This document shows, in pieces, positions 54,646 to 62,195 of a DNA stretch of 64,000 nt. The first letter of the stretch is position 1, and each line of letters begins with the position of its first letter. Made by a program: the position numbers and the translations under genes. Under the pieces are notes generated by a model that had not been told where the DNA came from, searched no databases, and saw only the letters and a program-made list of their open reading frames with translations. This DNA comes from Magnetovibrio sp. (GTDB lineage: Bacteria > Pseudomonadota > Alphaproteobacteria > Rhodospirillales > Magnetovibrionaceae), in NCBI GenBank assembly GCA_026196495.1, contig JAPHSY010000010.1:1-64000 (forward strand), written 5' to 3'.

Positions 54646-55896
54646 TTATGGCTCTACCGTGAAAGCGAATTCATCGATGGCCAGGTTGTCGCCAGCTGCA
54701 GAATGAAAAATCCGAGCAATATCGGCAGCGATAACAGGGGGCAACGGGCCTGTTGTCTCGCCTTTCAAGGGATCAGGAAGATGTGGTGTGATGTCCTCTT
54801 CAGTCGCAAAGCAGGCGATCACTTCTTCCCCAGCAGGTGGGGCCAACCGTATTTTAAATGGGAAAAAATCTTCGCTTGGAACATGATAGGCGACATTAGC
54901 TTCAAAGCGGAAAACCTCATCTACGTATGGATTGGGGTAAAGCTGCAATACTGTTCCATCTGCTTGAAAGTAAAAGCAATTTAGCCAAGAATCCCGGTTG
55001 ATTTCGATGGTAAATTCAAGGTGGTCACCGAAATTGAAAACGGGTTCATCGTCGTGTTTGCTATATAACTCGATGCTCAATTCTTCGGTATTTTTTTCAG
55101 GCTCCAATATCTCTAAAGGTTCTTCTTCAGTGGAGATTGTCGGGGCAGGTAAAGGGATTTCTGTGTTGATGTTAAGGGGGGCTTGGGCAATAGAGGTATT
55201 ATCAGACTCAAAGTCTTGTAAATTGAACAAGATTACGGCGAATGCAACGGCAACGACGGCGAACAAGGCCCATCCAGGGCGGCCGGGCTTGGGACTTTCG
55301 TTGATTTGCAGTGTTTCGGGAGGAGTGTTGATTAGGTTGAGAGTGTTGAGAACTTCTTTGATGCGATTGGCGGGAAGAATTTGCACACCATCGGGTAAGT
55401 GGCTTGAGAGCAACTCTTTGTGATTGTTGCCTTTGGGGACAACAGCATAGACACGTTTGTTATCTTTGAGCCAACGTGCAAACTCAGCCTGGGCAGCGTT
55501 GGCTTTTTCTGCAATGTGATCTACGGGTTTGATGTGCAGATCATAGTCAACCATGCCCGTCATCCACAAAACCACATCGGCTTCATCAGGAGTGCTGAGG
55601 GCAGAGGATTCATTTTGTTCAACGGAATGAGCCGTAAAAACGCCCAGTTGCCAGCTACGCCCCGTACCAATGGGGCCAGAGGCATCCAGGCGGAAGGCGT
55701 TTTCTTCGAATGGTCCGAATTCACGCATAATAATGCCGCTGCCGAGCTTGACGAAATCGTCATAGTCCCCGCTTATGGGTAACACTTCGGATGAACGCCC
55801 CAGGCAGATCATGGATTGGGGCGCGTATTCGGGCGTAATGCGCTGGATCAGGACTGGGCCGCCGGTGGTGGCGACGTAAACGGCTATGCGTTTCAC
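54646..55896 (-). CDS. Membrane protein with C-terminal DUF4384 domain
   Basis: 416 residues: cytoplasmic N-terminal domain (1-200; LIQRITPEYAPQS, then a long acidic segment and a VYAVVPKGNN strand), one membrane helix (208-226), acidic Pro-rich linker (230-272), then a periplasmic DUF4384 domain (about 280-370) with the hallmark FTIEINRDSWLNCFYFQADG and QLYPNPY. DUF4384 often occurs with caspase-like or kinase proteins, as here. A cytoplasm-to-periplasm signalling or coupling role is plausible. ATGA overlap with the previous gene. Confidence 0.72.
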   Translation of the reverse strand: MKRIAVYVATTGGPVLIQRITPEYAPQSMICLGRSSEVLPISGDYDDFVKLGSGIIMREFGPFEENAFRLDASGPIGTGRSWQLGVFTAHSVEQNESSALSTPDEADVVLWMTGMVDYDLHIKPVDHIAEKANAAQAEFARWLKDNKRVYAVVPKGNNHKELLSSHLPDGVQILPANRIKEVLNTLNLINTPPETLQINESPKPGRPGWALFAVVAVAFAVILFNLQDFESDNTSIAQAPLNINTEIPLPAPTISTEEEPLEILEPEKNTEELSIELYSKHDDEPVFNFGDHLEFTIEINRDSWLNCFYFQADGTVLQLYPNPYVDEVFRFEANVAYHVPSEDFFPFKIRLAPPAGEEVIACFATEEDITPHLPDPLKGETTGPLPPVIAADIARIFHSAAGDNLAIDEFAFTVEP

Positions 55897-56429
55897 CTGA
55901 GATAGGCCTCCGACTTCGGATCACTTAATAATCTGACGATATCGGAATTTTTCTCGACAATCACTTGAATAATTCCGTTTCGCGAAGGTGGGAGAGATAT
56001 TTGATAAATGCGGTCATCCGTGCCGGAAACCACCAGGGTCTCTGGCTTGGAATCGGTAAAGTCTAAAAGCTCAACAATCAAATACAGTAGGTTCTCTTCT
56101 GCGCGTGATGGTTTGAACGAAAGTTTGCACCCACGTCCTTTGCGTTCAGGCAATTCATTAGGGCTTGCAGCAGCCATGGCTTCGGGAAGGATGAACAGGG
56201 CGGTATTCCTGATCATTGTGCGATGAGCTGCGCGTAGGTCTGGGTTCGCGTTCAGAGCATTTTCGATATCAGTAGTGTCTCCGTCCAATTGGCCTTGGGC
56301 ATACGCCTGCAATCGACTGGGGCTGACAAAATGACCATCGGCTTGGAGCAAGTTATCAGCACTGACAAGCGCCTGGAACTCCTCTTGAACCTTCTCTATG
56401 TCTTGGGAGGTGAGCATATAGGTGATCAT
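55893..56429 (-). CDS. Possible anti-sigma-like cytoplasmic protein
   Basis: 178 residues, no signal or membrane helix. Residues 35-75 (SPSRLQAYAQGQLDGDTTDI, then DLRAAHRTMIRNT) resemble the helical start of anti-sigma factors (Y-x-x-G-x-L followed by an acidic helix and D-P-x-L-R) but lack the zinc-binding H-x3-C-x2-C. The rest is a beta-rich domain ending in LSDPKSEAYLR. Coupled by ATGA overlaps to both neighbours. Identification is weak. Confidence 0.55.
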   Translation of the reverse strand: MITYMLTSQDIEKVQEEFQALVSADNLLQADGHFVSPSRLQAYAQGQLDGDTTDIENALNANPDLRAAHRTMIRNTALFILPEAMAAASPNELPERKGRGCKLSFKPSRAEENLLYLIVELLDFTDSKPETLVVSGTDDRIYQISLPPSRNGIIQVIVEKNSDIVRLLSDPKSEAYLR

Positions 56430-57952
56430 GAAGTTTCTCCGTATAGCGCGGTGAATTGTTGATGAAAATTGTTTCGGTCTACATCAAACAAAGATTCCAA
56501 ATCCAGACCATCAAGGGCTTTTAGTAATCCTTCTAGTTGGCTGCCGACTGACAAGAGAGGATCTGCGGCCAACTTAAAGGGTTCTGCTTTATCCGCATCG
56601 TTAAGAACGTGGTCTTCAAACCCTTTGCGGGTGAGCTTTTTAAATGCTTTGGCACCATCATCCAAAACCGCTTCAGAAGATGGTGAAGGATCCGTTGTCA
56701 CCGTACCTGGGAATGCAATTAGAGTTCTGTCTTCCGTTTGTTTATCGATATGGGAAAGAATGTGTAGACTTGCTTGGATCAACAAACGAACATGATCCTG
56801 TAATCCTTTATAGAGTTCTTTACGCTGGGGATATGGTTCAGCATCTGTACAAGCAATTCGATTTTGTATGGAATCCTGTCCTCGACCGATTTGAAGATCA
56901 TTGGTGATGCCAGATTGGATTTGACCGAAGACTTCGTAACGCATAAAGGCAAGTGGTAAGGACATCACCTTCGGGCCGTAAGTCATGAGTGCTTCGAGCG
57001 GCTTGCGTTCGGTACTTTTTTTGAAGAACTTAATGTTGTCGAGGGGTGGGGTGTCGAACATGTCCATGGGAGATTCCCACAAGCCGGGAAGTTCTTTCAC
57101 AGCGGTGTTGGCGAGGTCAAGTTCGCCATGATCCTGATTTGAACCCAGTCGCCCGGCTTCCGCAGCCGAACGTCGAGATGTGACTTCATCGAGAGCTTGA
57201 ATAAATTTGAAGAACAAATCGAACACGGTGCGATAACCTTTATAATCATTTCTTTGGTTATGGAGGGACCAGAACTCAAAAATTGCCGCGTCATCAATTG
57301 TGATGCTGTTTTCCGGGCTGCGCTCTTGCAAGAAATTGTAAACAGTGGTGAATTTCCCGTCGCTTTCTGCAGATACCAGGTGGGCGATGCGGTATCGACG
57401 CATCTGGCTGGATAATTTATTGGCGGCCGTTTTGATGGAAGCTGATGAGGGCGGTTCACTTTCTAGGGAATTGAAAATCTCATTAAACTCACTGAAAAAA
57501 GCAAACCCTTCCATACCTGCCAGAAATTCATAGAGGGCGATGAGGCGGGGCATGCGCCCATAACGAATTGAGAAGTGTGTCTGATCACAGTCAATTGTGA
57601 TTTGATGATCTTCGATGCGGAGGTTTTCGGGTGCCGGTTGGCTATGAAAAAAAGATTTTAAGGATGAAGGGCTGATCGGGGTGAGGCCTAAGAAAAACAA
57701 AGACCGCTGTTCACTGCTGCTTTTGCTCAGTAAGCCTAAGGCGGTGACCAGATGACAGAGTTCATATAGAGGAGCATCCTTGTTGGGACCGCCTGTTGCA
57801 CCCGTTACGAACCGGGAAAGCCATTGCATGGTGGGTGTTTCGGCATACCGGGGTTGTCCGTCGGGTGTTGTCGCCTCGGCGACAGCCTTGAAATCTTGGA
57901 TCAGAGTGTCGCGGCCTCCAAAATTCACGAGGTTGCTGATCGCAGTGCTCAC
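56426..57952 (-). CDS. Large soluble protein of unknown function
   Basis: 508 residues from GTG 57950-57952. This start is chosen because aaggag stands 8 bases before it; an open extension to 58210 has no coding character and overlaps the next gene's end. The protein is cytoplasmic, mostly helical and without known motif. Notable: an N-terminal ISNLVNFGGRDTLIQDF, a YRTVFDLFFKFIQALDEV helix in the middle, and a hydrophobic C-terminal LDGLDLESLFDVDRNNFHQ. Coupled by ATGA overlap to the anti-sigma-like gene; both may form a cytoplasmic complex. Confidence 0.6.
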   Translation of the reverse strand: MSTAISNLVNFGGRDTLIQDFKAVAEATTPDGQPRYAETPTMQWLSRFVTGATGGPNKDAPLYELCHLVTALGLLSKSSSEQRSLFFLGLTPISPSSLKSFFHSQPAPENLRIEDHQITIDCDQTHFSIRYGRMPRLIALYEFLAGMEGFAFFSEFNEIFNSLESEPPSSASIKTAANKLSSQMRRYRIAHLVSAESDGKFTTVYNFLQERSPENSITIDDAAIFEFWSLHNQRNDYKGYRTVFDLFFKFIQALDEVTSRRSAAEAGRLGSNQDHGELDLANTAVKELPGLWESPMDMFDTPPLDNIKFFKKSTERKPLEALMTYGPKVMSLPLAFMRYEVFGQIQSGITNDLQIGRGQDSIQNRIACTDAEPYPQRKELYKGLQDHVRLLIQASLHILSHIDKQTEDRTLIAFPGTVTTDPSPSSEAVLDDGAKAFKKLTRKGFEDHVLNDADKAEPFKLAADPLLSVGSQLEGLLKALDGLDLESLFDVDRNNFHQQFTALYGETS

Positions 57953-58037
57953 GAGGGATATCTCCTTAGTTTTCCTCATATAGGGGTGGCTTGTGAGTGT
58001 ACGGGCAGGGGGAATGCAAATCAAACACATGAAATGA

Positions 58038-58799
58038 TCAATCCCAGAAATGTGGCCGGTGATTGCCACGGTAGATGCGCGGCGGTTTGCGGTGACGCGG
58101 CGGCGGTGGTCTGTCAAAGGCCAACTGGCGGGTGCGGGGGGCGGGGTAGATGGTTTCCCATTCCTGGCCTTGATCATCACCCTCTTCTGGCAGCCATTGT
58201 ACGATTTCAAGTGGGGCTGGCGGGCGTGTTTCCGCGTAGCGCGCCTGGATTATGCTCTCGGTTTGTCTATCCGGTGTTGCTTGATTATGGTTCGACAATG
58301 CCATCCAGACTGCATTTTGTTCATCGTAAACCCGCTGCCACTTCATGACAGAATCGACATATCGACGCGTATATGCATGGGGGCGAGCATGCTGGCCGCT
58401 GCCGTCAAGCGTGCCGCCGTTATAGTGAGACAATGCCAACTCCCAACGCTGTCCATACATGTTGTGGAGCTGTTTTAAAAACCGAATTCCGAGATCAACA
58501 TTGGTTTGGGCATCCCACAATTTATCTGAATTGACATCAAAGTCTTCTTTGGCGGTTTTGGGCATGATTTGCATGACACCGCGTGCACCTGCCGGGCTTA
58601 AGGCCCGTGCATCAAAGTTTGATTCAACCTTTGCCACTGCCAGTGCCAAGGAAGGAGGCACTTGATTGTCTAATGCTGTTTCAACGACCAGACGTTTAAT
58701 CTCGACACGGTTCAGAGCCCAAGATGGGGCCATGGTCACAATCCAACAGGTGGCAGAGAGAAACCCGAGAACGACAAGACGGTTTAACGCATAGGTCAT
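58038..58799 (-). CDS. Lytic transglycosylase (SLT family) with Pro/Arg tail
   Basis: 253 residues. Signal peptide (1-28). Catalytic domain (about 30-165): Glu59 in AVAKVESNFDARALSPAGA, GVMQIMPKTA, and ALSHYNGG. Cleaves peptidoglycan between MurNAc and GlcNAc with 1,6-anhydro product, opening the wall for assembly of a trans-envelope structure. The last 30 residues are a Pro/Arg/His-rich basic tail ending FWD, similar in style to the tail of the caspase-like protein. ATGA overlap with the next gene upstream. Confidence 0.88.
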   Translation of the reverse strand: MTYALNRLVVLGFLSATCWIVTMAPSWALNRVEIKRLVVETALDNQVPPSLALAVAKVESNFDARALSPAGARGVMQIMPKTAKEDFDVNSDKLWDAQTNVDLGIRFLKQLHNMYGQRWELALSHYNGGTLDGSGQHARPHAYTRRYVDSVMKWQRVYDEQNAVWMALSNHNQATPDRQTESIIQARYAETRPPAPLEIVQWLPEEGDDQGQEWETIYPAPRTRQLAFDRPPPPRHRKPPRIYRGNHRPHFWD

Positions 58800-59233
58800 G
58801 GTTGTTTCTCCTTCAATGCTTTTTGCCAGCGCTCGTCCAAGGGGGCGATGGTCAAATTTGTGACTGGGACACCCTCGCGCGCACTTAGAGCCTCGGTCAT
58901 GGATAGGGTTCCATCAACGGCAAGTATGATGTGTTCTCGTGATGCCAAGCTGGTTGGGTCAATGGGGATTAGGTCGGCATTCAAGTATTGACCTTTGTAA
59001 TAAATTACCAAGTCAGAACTGGATACTTGAGTTTCCTGACTTTTGGGTTGGTCTTGGTTTTTTGATGTTTCTGAGTGTTGAATATGAACACCGGGGCTGT
59101 GATCGGTCGAAATAGTTTCTGGAACCATGCCGCTGCCCATAGACACCAATGTAAGGACCATGATGGAAAAGAACCCCATTGCGAGTGCTAGAGCAATTTC
59201 TGCCATAGCATTATTTTGCACACCGTGAATCAT
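58796..59233 (-). CDS. Single-span membrane protein, possibly ExbD/TolR-like
   Basis: 145 residues. One membrane helix (about 12-35; AEIALALAMGFFSIMVLTLV), a hydrophilic linker (36-72), and a small periplasmic domain (73-145) with strand-helix order resembling the ExbD/TolR fold (DLVIYYKGQYLNAD, then HIILAVDGTLSM, then a closing VTNLTIAPL). The conserved membrane Asp of ExbD is not evident; a Glu (E12) at the start of the helix could substitute. Tentative. Confidence 0.5.
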   Translation of the reverse strand: MIHGVQNNAMAEIALALAMGFFSIMVLTLVSMGSGMVPETISTDHSPGVHIQHSETSKNQDQPKSQETQVSSSDLVIYYKGQYLNADLIPIDPTSLASREHIILAVDGTLSMTEALSAREGVPVTNLTIAPLDERWQKALKEKQP

Positions 59234-59243
59234 CCGTTTGTCC

Positions 59244-59915
59244 TTATCCGTTCAAATCGTTACGCAGTTCTTGGCTATCCACTTGGTCAATGTCTGCAAA
59301 ATAGTCTTCGTCACCCAATTCAGCTTGCATATCCTCTTCGAGGTCCTCGAGTTCTTCCGTCAAACGATCAATGAGATATGGTGCAATTGTGTGGCCTGCA
59401 TCGTTTGTCGCACGGCGCAAACACGGCTCGTCACATTTCATATTTTCTAATCTCTGTTTGGCAGACTGAACTTTGATCGTCTCCAACACGTCGCCTTCAT
59501 ACGGATCGATTACACGAGCGATAATTTTAAGTGTGAATTGGCTATGGTCAGCTCGGTGCTTTACATCACGACGGACGGTTAGCATGACGGCCCAGTCCAC
59601 GATATCGTCGGGTAACTGCTCTAGTGCGGTTATGGTTTCTTGAATATTGCGCCGTTTTACATTTTTCCGTTTTGGGCTTTTGGCGATGCCTTTTTCGGTA
59701 TAAATGCGAAACTCAGATTCATTGAGATTATCGGCAATGGCCTCTATCAATTCGGAAAATTGTGGTTGATTGCGTGCCATGGTTTGTGGGTTTCCATCTT
59801 CCCCGATTAGCAGCACGCGCGGTTTCCAATCTGCGGACACAGTAGAAGCAAAGGTCATCGCCATGAGTGATGCAATAATGGCGAGCCAAAAACGGTTGGG
59901 ATGGAGGGGGTGCAT
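59244..59915 (-). CDS. Exported protein, possible CsgG/TolB-N-like fold
   Basis: 223 residues. Signal peptide to about 28 (STVSAD). N-terminal strand VLLIGEDGN, helix FSELIEAIADNL, strand FRIYTEK, then WAVMLTVRR and FTLKIIARVIDP, a pattern reminiscent of CsgG/TolB-N-type domains that gather lipoprotein complexes. C-terminus acidic and coiled (LTEELEDLEEDMQ). First gene of the cluster in transcription order. Two cysteines near KCDEPCL could form a disulfide. Confidence 0.62.
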   Translation of the reverse strand: MHPLHPNRFWLAIIASLMAMTFASTVSADWKPRVLLIGEDGNPQTMARNQPQFSELIEAIADNLNESEFRIYTEKGIAKSPKRKNVKRRNIQETITALEQLPDDIVDWAVMLTVRRDVKHRADHSQFTLKIIARVIDPYEGDVLETIKVQSAKQRLENMKCDEPCLRRATNDAGHTIAPYLIDRLTEELEDLEEDMQAELGDEDYFADIDQVDSQELRNDLNG

Positions 59916-60044
59916 CTCTGTCTCCTAACTTCTTAAAAACAATCTGGAGAGGATATGGAGTGACTAGAGTGCGTTTTCCCAGGAGTTGTTGGAAATATGG
60001 GGAAACCTGGAGAAAAGAGATGTCTTTATTGATTGAATCTCAAA

Positions 60045-60776
60045 CTATCGTTTCTTCTTTTTGCTTTGTTCAAGGTGGACTCGCAGTTCACTTATGCTGG
60101 CAATGTGTATAGCCTTAGGGGCATTGGTTATGCCGTGTTTGGTAAGGCTCGCCAATAGGCGTGATAGGCTTTCTTTCTTTATTCCCAATTTTTTAGCCAA
60201 CATTCCTTTGTCTATTGGAAGATCAAGTGTGTAAGAGCCACTCACATCATCTGGAACGTGTTCCAATATGTATTGAATAATTCTTTGAGACGCGCTGTTC
60301 AGCTTTAAATTGTCCAATTGAGACGTGAAAATCCTTTCCCACAGTGCCAATGATCCCAAAATTGAAAATGCTGTTTCTGGGGATTGTTCTAATCTTTTGA
60401 GAAACAGGGATTGGGGGAGGGTGATTAGCCGTGACCCCGCAGCGTATTCAGCCGTTGCCGGATACTTACCTTGTAAGAAGACCGCAGCAACAGCAAAGGT
60501 GCGCACGGGTGTTATCGTTTCAATAAGTACCTGCGAGCCGTCTTCGTGATAGAGAGAGATATTCACCATGCCATCTAAAAGAATGTAGATATTTTCCGCA
60601 GGCTCATCGTGAGTGAACAAAAGGCCTGATTTTCTATATGTCTTGACGACAGCATCTCGGATCAGTTCTGCACGTAAATGTGATGGAACATGGGACAGGA
60701 AGGGCACTTGTTCAAGTTGATCAATATCCGCTTGTGACAGTTCGCTGGTAGTGCTGATTTTTGATTTTTGGGTCAT
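60045..60776 (-). CDS. Crp/Fnr-family regulator, cysteine-free (second of pair)
   Basis: 243 residues: cyclic-nucleotide-binding-type beta barrel (about 20-140), dimer helix, C-terminal winged helix with recognition region LAKKLGIKKESLSRLLASL. It has no cysteine at all, so it cannot carry an Fnr iron-sulfur cluster; heme-based NO sensing as in Dnr/NnrR is the likely mode given norCB beside it. Overlaps the upstream regulator by 4 bases. Confidence 0.85.
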   Translation of the reverse strand: MTQKSKISTTSELSQADIDQLEQVPFLSHVPSHLRAELIRDAVVKTYRKSGLLFTHDEPAENIYILLDGMVNISLYHEDGSQVLIETITPVRTFAVAAVFLQGKYPATAEYAAGSRLITLPQSLFLKRLEQSPETAFSILGSLALWERIFTSQLDNLKLNSASQRIIQYILEHVPDDVSGSYTLDLPIDKGMLAKKLGIKKESLSRLLASLTKHGITNAPKAIHIASISELRVHLEQSKKKKR

Positions 60777-61486
60777 AACGTGCCCTGCGATGTGTCCAAA
60801 GCTTCGGCAAGTTTTTGCGGATCTTCGATCGTGATTTTGCGGCCCTTAACATTGACACCACTGGCTTTTAGTTTTTTGAGGGCACGTGATAAACTTTCTG
60901 GAACGATGCCGAGGTGAGCCGCAAGGTCTTTTTTCTCATAGGGCAAAGTGAACGCCAGGGCATTGTTGTTATTTTTCATGCATTCAAGAAAATGTGCTGC
61001 TAAGCGCTGTTCAGCATTTTGAGCCTTGAGGCTATCGATTTGACCGATTAAACCGTGAATTTTTCGGCTCAGTCCACCCAGCATGGATTGTAGAAGCACC
61101 CAATTTGTTTTCAAAGTGTTTGCCAAGTTTTCAGAGGGGAAGCTCAGGATATGTGATTCGCCGATTGTGCGATAGACGTGTTCGATGTCGCGCATTAGAA
61201 AAAGTTCTGGCAGGCCTATGAAGCTGTTTGTTCCTATGATGTCCACCAACTGTCCATGTTCGTTTGCATCTTTGGTGTATGAGCCGACATGACCTTGGAG
61301 GACAAGGTAGACGGTGTTGACCGTTTTGACACCTGTGTCCAATTGCGTCCCGGGTGGTAAATAATGCTGCTCAGCAATCTGCAACAAAGCCCGCCGACTG
61401 TCTTCAGGAGCTTCGCTCAGAGACGGCACAAGGCTCAATGCAAAGAGCAAACCCCAATCATCAGCTAAGTCATCTTTTGTCGACAA
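60773..61486 (-). CDS. Crp/Fnr-family regulator (first of pair)
   Basis: 237 residues: sensor barrel (about 25-140), helix with IHGLIGQIDSLKAQNAEQRLA, and winged helix with LAAHLGIVPESLSRALKKL. Only one cysteine (HFLECM), so again not an iron-sulfur Fnr. Diverges from norC with a 228-base gap and overlaps the second regulator gene by 4 bases. Probably an NO-responsive activator of norCB. Confidence 0.87.
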   Translation of the reverse strand: MSTKDDLADDWGLLFALSLVPSLSEAPEDSRRALLQIAEQHYLPPGTQLDTGVKTVNTVYLVLQGHVGSYTKDANEHGQLVDIIGTNSFIGLPELFLMRDIEHVYRTIGESHILSFPSENLANTLKTNWVLLQSMLGGLSRKIHGLIGQIDSLKAQNAEQRLAAHFLECMKNNNNALAFTLPYEKKDLAAHLGIVPESLSRALKKLKASGVNVKGRKITIEDPQKLAEALDTSQGTL

Positions 61487-61610
61487 TCGAAGTCTCCTTA
61501 AACGCCGAATGGTTATTTCGTGCTACGTGCAGATGCTCAAAACAATAAGTATAGGGATGAACGGTGCAGATAGCTAAGTTTGATAATTTTGGTATGCATG
61601 TTGCGTAAAG

Positions 61611-61624
61611 TTGACAAATGTTAA
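61611..61624. promoter_or_regulatory. Dnr/NnrR-type box before norC
   Basis: TTGAC-AAAT-GTTAA, near-palindromic, fits the Crp/Fnr-type TTGAY-N4-RTCAA pattern with one base off in the right arm. It is 91 bases before the norC start, between norC and the divergent regulator genes. Confidence 0.5.
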
Positions 61625-61714
61625 AGACCAACTGCCAGCCTCGGACATACGCTTATCCTAAGAATTTGCAATAGCCCATTTCCTTTTTCAGGCGAAACGC
61701 AAGGGAAAATAAAT

Positions 61715-62167
61715 ATGTCTGAAGGACTTACCAAATCGACCGCAAGAAATATCTTTTTTGGAGGTACGATTTTCTTCTTTGTCATTCTGGTTGCACTGAC
61801 CGTGCACAGCTTTGGCTATATCGAAAAGAACTCAACTGATGTTGCCGCTATTACCCCCAGTGTTGCCCAGGGCAAACACGTATGGGAAAGACACTCGTGC
61901 ATCAATTGCCACACCCTGTTGGGTGAGGGTGCCTACTACGCCCCAGAACTGGGCAACGTGTGGGCTCGCTACGGTGGTTATGAGGATGCCGAAGGTGCCC
62001 GTGATGGCATCAAAGGTTGGATCGCTAACCAACCGACAGGGATTGAAGGGCGTCGCCAGATGCCTCATTTCGATATCAACGAACAAGAACTCGATGCACT
62101 CGTCGACTTTTTCCGTTGGGTCAACACCATCAAGACCCAAAACTGGCCCCCAAATGAAGCCGGTTGA
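61715..62167 (+). CDS. norC: Nitric oxide reductase cytochrome c subunit
   Basis: 150 residues: one N-terminal membrane anchor (about 12-30) and a periplasmic mono-heme domain with C62-I-N-C65-H66 and an axial Met in RRQMPHF. It passes electrons from soluble cytochromes to NorB. aaggg stands before the ATG. 28 bases upstream of norB. Confidence 0.97.
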   Translation: MSEGLTKSTARNIFFGGTIFFFVILVALTVHSFGYIEKNSTDVAAITPSVAQGKHVWERHSCINCHTLLGEGAYYAPELGNVWARYGGYEDAEGARDGIKGWIANQPTGIEGRRQMPHFDINEQELDALVDFFRWVNTIKTQNWPPNEAG

Positions 62168-62195
62168 TTGAGCCAGGCACGAGGAGAAATCTATT

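Noticed and set aside
57953..58210. 86-residue N-terminal extension of the 508-residue protein
   Set aside because: It overlaps the transglycosylase end and has no coding character; a GTG with aaggag at ideal spacing lies at 57952.
48487..59915. Zorya-type antiphage system
   Set aside because: The ExbB/MotA-like and ExbD-like proteins recall ZorA/ZorB, but there is no ZorC, ZorD helicase or ZorE, and most genes are exported envelope proteins.
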